Assembly: GCA_905182495.1 (NCBI GenBank)
Contig: CAJJBU010000018.1
Span: 60,584-124,583 of the forward strand
Length of the DNA: 64,000 nucleotides
DNA from: Flavobacteriales bacterium UBA952
Lineage (GTDB): Bacteria; Bacteroidota; Bacteroidia; Flavobacteriales_D; Crocinitomicaceae
Direction: 5' to 3'
Positions 62,615 through 64,000 of this stretch are shown piece by piece. The notes beneath the pieces were generated by a model. It ran no database searches. It was not told where the DNA came from and was given only the letters and a program-made list of their open reading frames with translations. Made by a program: the position numbers and the translations under genes. The stretch's first letter is position 1, and each line of letters starts with the position of its first letter.

Positions 62615-62618
62615 TGAT

Positions 62619-63776
62619 ATGTCAATAAAGAAAGGGATTGCAATATTAGGGTCGACGGGTTCAATAGGAAAACAAGCACTAGAGGTTCTAGCGGCTTATC
62701 CAGATTTTTTTGATTTACAGGTAATCACGGCAAATAAAAATGCGGATTTACTGATTGATCAAGCCTTGAGGTATAGGCCAAATACTGTGGTGATCGTTGA
62801 TGAACAAGAATACAAAAAGGTAAGTGAAGCTCTTTGGAATGAAGACATACATGTTTATTCTGGAAAAGATGCTTTGTGTCAAGTTGTCGAATCTGGAGAG
62901 ATTAACTTAGTCCTGACTGCAATTGTTGGCTTTGCTGGATTACAACCAACTATAGCAGCTATTCGCGCCAAGAAGCAAATTGCCCTTGCAAACAAAGAAA
63001 CACTAGTGGTCGCAGGAGAATTGGTTACAAGACTCGCTAAAGAGAACGGGGTAAATATATATCCAATTGATTCAGAGCATTCGGCAATATTTCAATGTCT
63101 AATGGGAGAGTTTAAAAATGAAGTTGAAAAAATTTATTTAACGACTACAGGTGGACTTTTCCATGGTTTTAATAGAGCGCAGCTTAAAACGGTGTCAAGG
63201 GAAGCAGTGCTATCTCATCCGAAAAGGGTTTTAGGCCCCAAAGTGACCATTGATTCAGCAACATTTATGAATAAGGGTTTTGAAGTGATTGAAGCCAAAT
63301 GGCTTTTTAATTTAAAACCAGAACAAATAGAGGTAATGGTTCATCAACAGTCAATAGTTCATGGAATTGTGCAATTTGAAGACGGCAGTATGAAGGCCCA
63401 GATGGGACTTACGGAAATGAAACTTCCCATTCAATTTGCCTTAACTTATCCAGATCGATTTCCGACCGATTTTCCTCGGTTTAATTTCATGGACCATCCT
63501 AATTTCACATTTGAAAAACCGGACCTTAAGTCATTTAAAAATTTGGATCTCGCATTTTCTGTTATGGAAAAAGGAGGGACTGCCGCATGCGCTTTAAATG
63601 CAGCGAACGAATTCTCTGTAGATGCGTTTTTGAAAAACAAAATTAGTTTTATGGAAATCGCCCAATTGAATGAATCGCTTGTAGACACCCATTCAGTTGT
63701 GAGTAAGCCTAGTTATGAAGATTATGTGAATACCGATAAAAGTGTGCGTGAACAGGCGATTAATTTGATAAAATGA
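62619..63776 (+). CDS. dxr: 1-deoxy-D-xylulose-5-phosphate reductoisomerase
   Basis: 385 residues. The NADPH motif AILGSTGSIGKQALEVL begins near residue 8. KQIALANKETLVVAGELV, the metal- and substrate-binding YPIDSEHSAIFQCL, LTTTGGLFHGF (the flexible loop) and ATFMNKGFEVIEAKWLF are all in place. It turns DXP into MEP, the second step of the non-mevalonate isoprenoid pathway. It starts 47 bases after the globin gene. The stop overlaps the start of a lipoprotein gene by four bases, a gene often an M50/RseP-like protease in related genomes, but not here. Confidence 0.95.
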   Translation: MSIKKGIAILGSTGSIGKQALEVLAAYPDFFDLQVITANKNADLLIDQALRYRPNTVVIVDEQEYKKVSEALWNEDIHVYSGKDALCQVVESGEINLVLTAIVGFAGLQPTIAAIRAKKQIALANKETLVVAGELVTRLAKENGVNIYPIDSEHSAIFQCLMGEFKNEVEKIYLTTTGGLFHGFNRAQLKTVSREAVLSHPKRVLGPKVTIDSATFMNKGFEVIEAKWLFNLKPEQIEVMVHQQSIVHGIVQFEDGSMKAQMGLTEMKLPIQFALTYPDRFPTDFPRFNFMDHPNFTFEKPDLKSFKNLDLAFSVMEKGGTAACALNAANEFSVDAFLKNKISFMEIAQLNESLVDTHSVVSKPSYEDYVNTDKSVREQAINLIK

Positions 63777-64000
63777 AACATATAATAGCATTGGTTTTTT
63801 TATTTATTTTATTGATCTCTTTTGGGTCATGTAAAAACGAATTATTGATATCTGCTGGAATTCACCAGCCCCATTGCGGCGGAGCCCCTCCGACTGCAGA
63901 GCTCTCAAACAGGCCTTTAACAGATAAAATAATTATTGTGGGTGTTAAGGATTCTATAGTTGTGGATTTAAGTAATTCAGGGGAATCCAAGGTGCGTTTA
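63773..64000 (+). CDS. Putative lipoprotein, 5' part (cut by window end)
   Basis: The first 76 codons of a gene that starts in an ATGA overlap with dxr. The N-terminus is a lipoprotein signal: HIIALVFLFILLISFGSC, where FGSC is the lipobox and the cysteine (residue 20) would be lipidated. After it comes a short HQPHCGGAPPTAEL segment with a His/Cys/Gly/Pro motif, then a beta-rich stretch (KIIIVGVKDSIVVDL). I do not recognise the family, and the rest lies outside the window. Confidence 0.75.
   Translation, partial: MKHIIALVFLFILLISFGSCKNELLISAGIHQPHCGGAPPTAELSNRPLTDKIIIVGVKDSIVVDLSNSGESKVRL

Overview
The window is low-GC chromosomal DNA from a member of the Bacteroidota, most likely Flavobacteriales (Crocinitomicaceae/Cryomorphaceae-like). 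The evidence is a 2,415-codon SprA next to ruvA, the long Bacteroidota form of PurF, secreted proteins with type IX secretion (T9SS) type A and type B sorting domains, DUF2480 and DUF4293 proteins, and repeated TAnnTTTG promoter boxes, the -7 consensus of this phylum. No tRNA, rRNA, insertion sequence, prophage or CRISPR array was seen.

Layout. 1-439: tail of a cyclase-family hydrolase. 440-1555: about 1.1 kb without a gene, filled by four related structured elements, three of them in a ~300-bp tandem array with terminator hairpins. This is the most unusual part of the window and looks like a small-RNA array. 1556-16258 (minus): an acetyltransferase and sprA-ruvA-maeB, then the 2-oxoglutarate dehydrogenase genes sucB-sucA. 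16464-19104 (minus): a small secreted protein and a T9SS-exported trypsin-like protease. 19210-22475 (plus): an orphan OmpR-type response regulator, a TonB-dependent receptor and a heavy-metal-associated domain protein. 22535-24436: purF. 24438-27096 (minus): an outer-membrane protein, waaA (KDO transferase) and a MORN-repeat protein.

27243-40508 (plus) is one nearly gapless run of thirteen genes. The first seven make activated sugars: WbpE/D/B/A-like enzymes for a diacetamido-dideoxy uronic acid, UDP-glucose dehydrogenase plus UDP-xylose synthase, and RfbB. A CpsB-like phosphatase, a SixA-like phosphatase, a SUFU-domain protein, an EamA transporter, an S9 peptidase and a VanZ-like protein follow. 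40587-43510 holds a rhomboid protease, DUF2480, aroC and DUF4293.

43521-47223 (minus) holds a collagen-repeat surface protein broken by a one-base frameshift, and a SulP anion transporter. 47338-53278 (plus) holds an ABC-F ATPase and two T9SS type B proteins. 53279-64000 holds a HAD phosphatase, hemA-hemC-hemD, a large SprA-like outer-membrane protein, an alkylglycerol-monooxygenase-like gene overlapping a lysoplasmalogenase-like gene and a truncated globin, then dxr and a lipoprotein cut by the window end.

How the genes connect: SprA is the T9SS translocon, and the protease and the two type B proteins are probable clients. Two reading frames, the sprA 3' end and the collagen-like gene, are each broken by one extra base and can be restored by eye.
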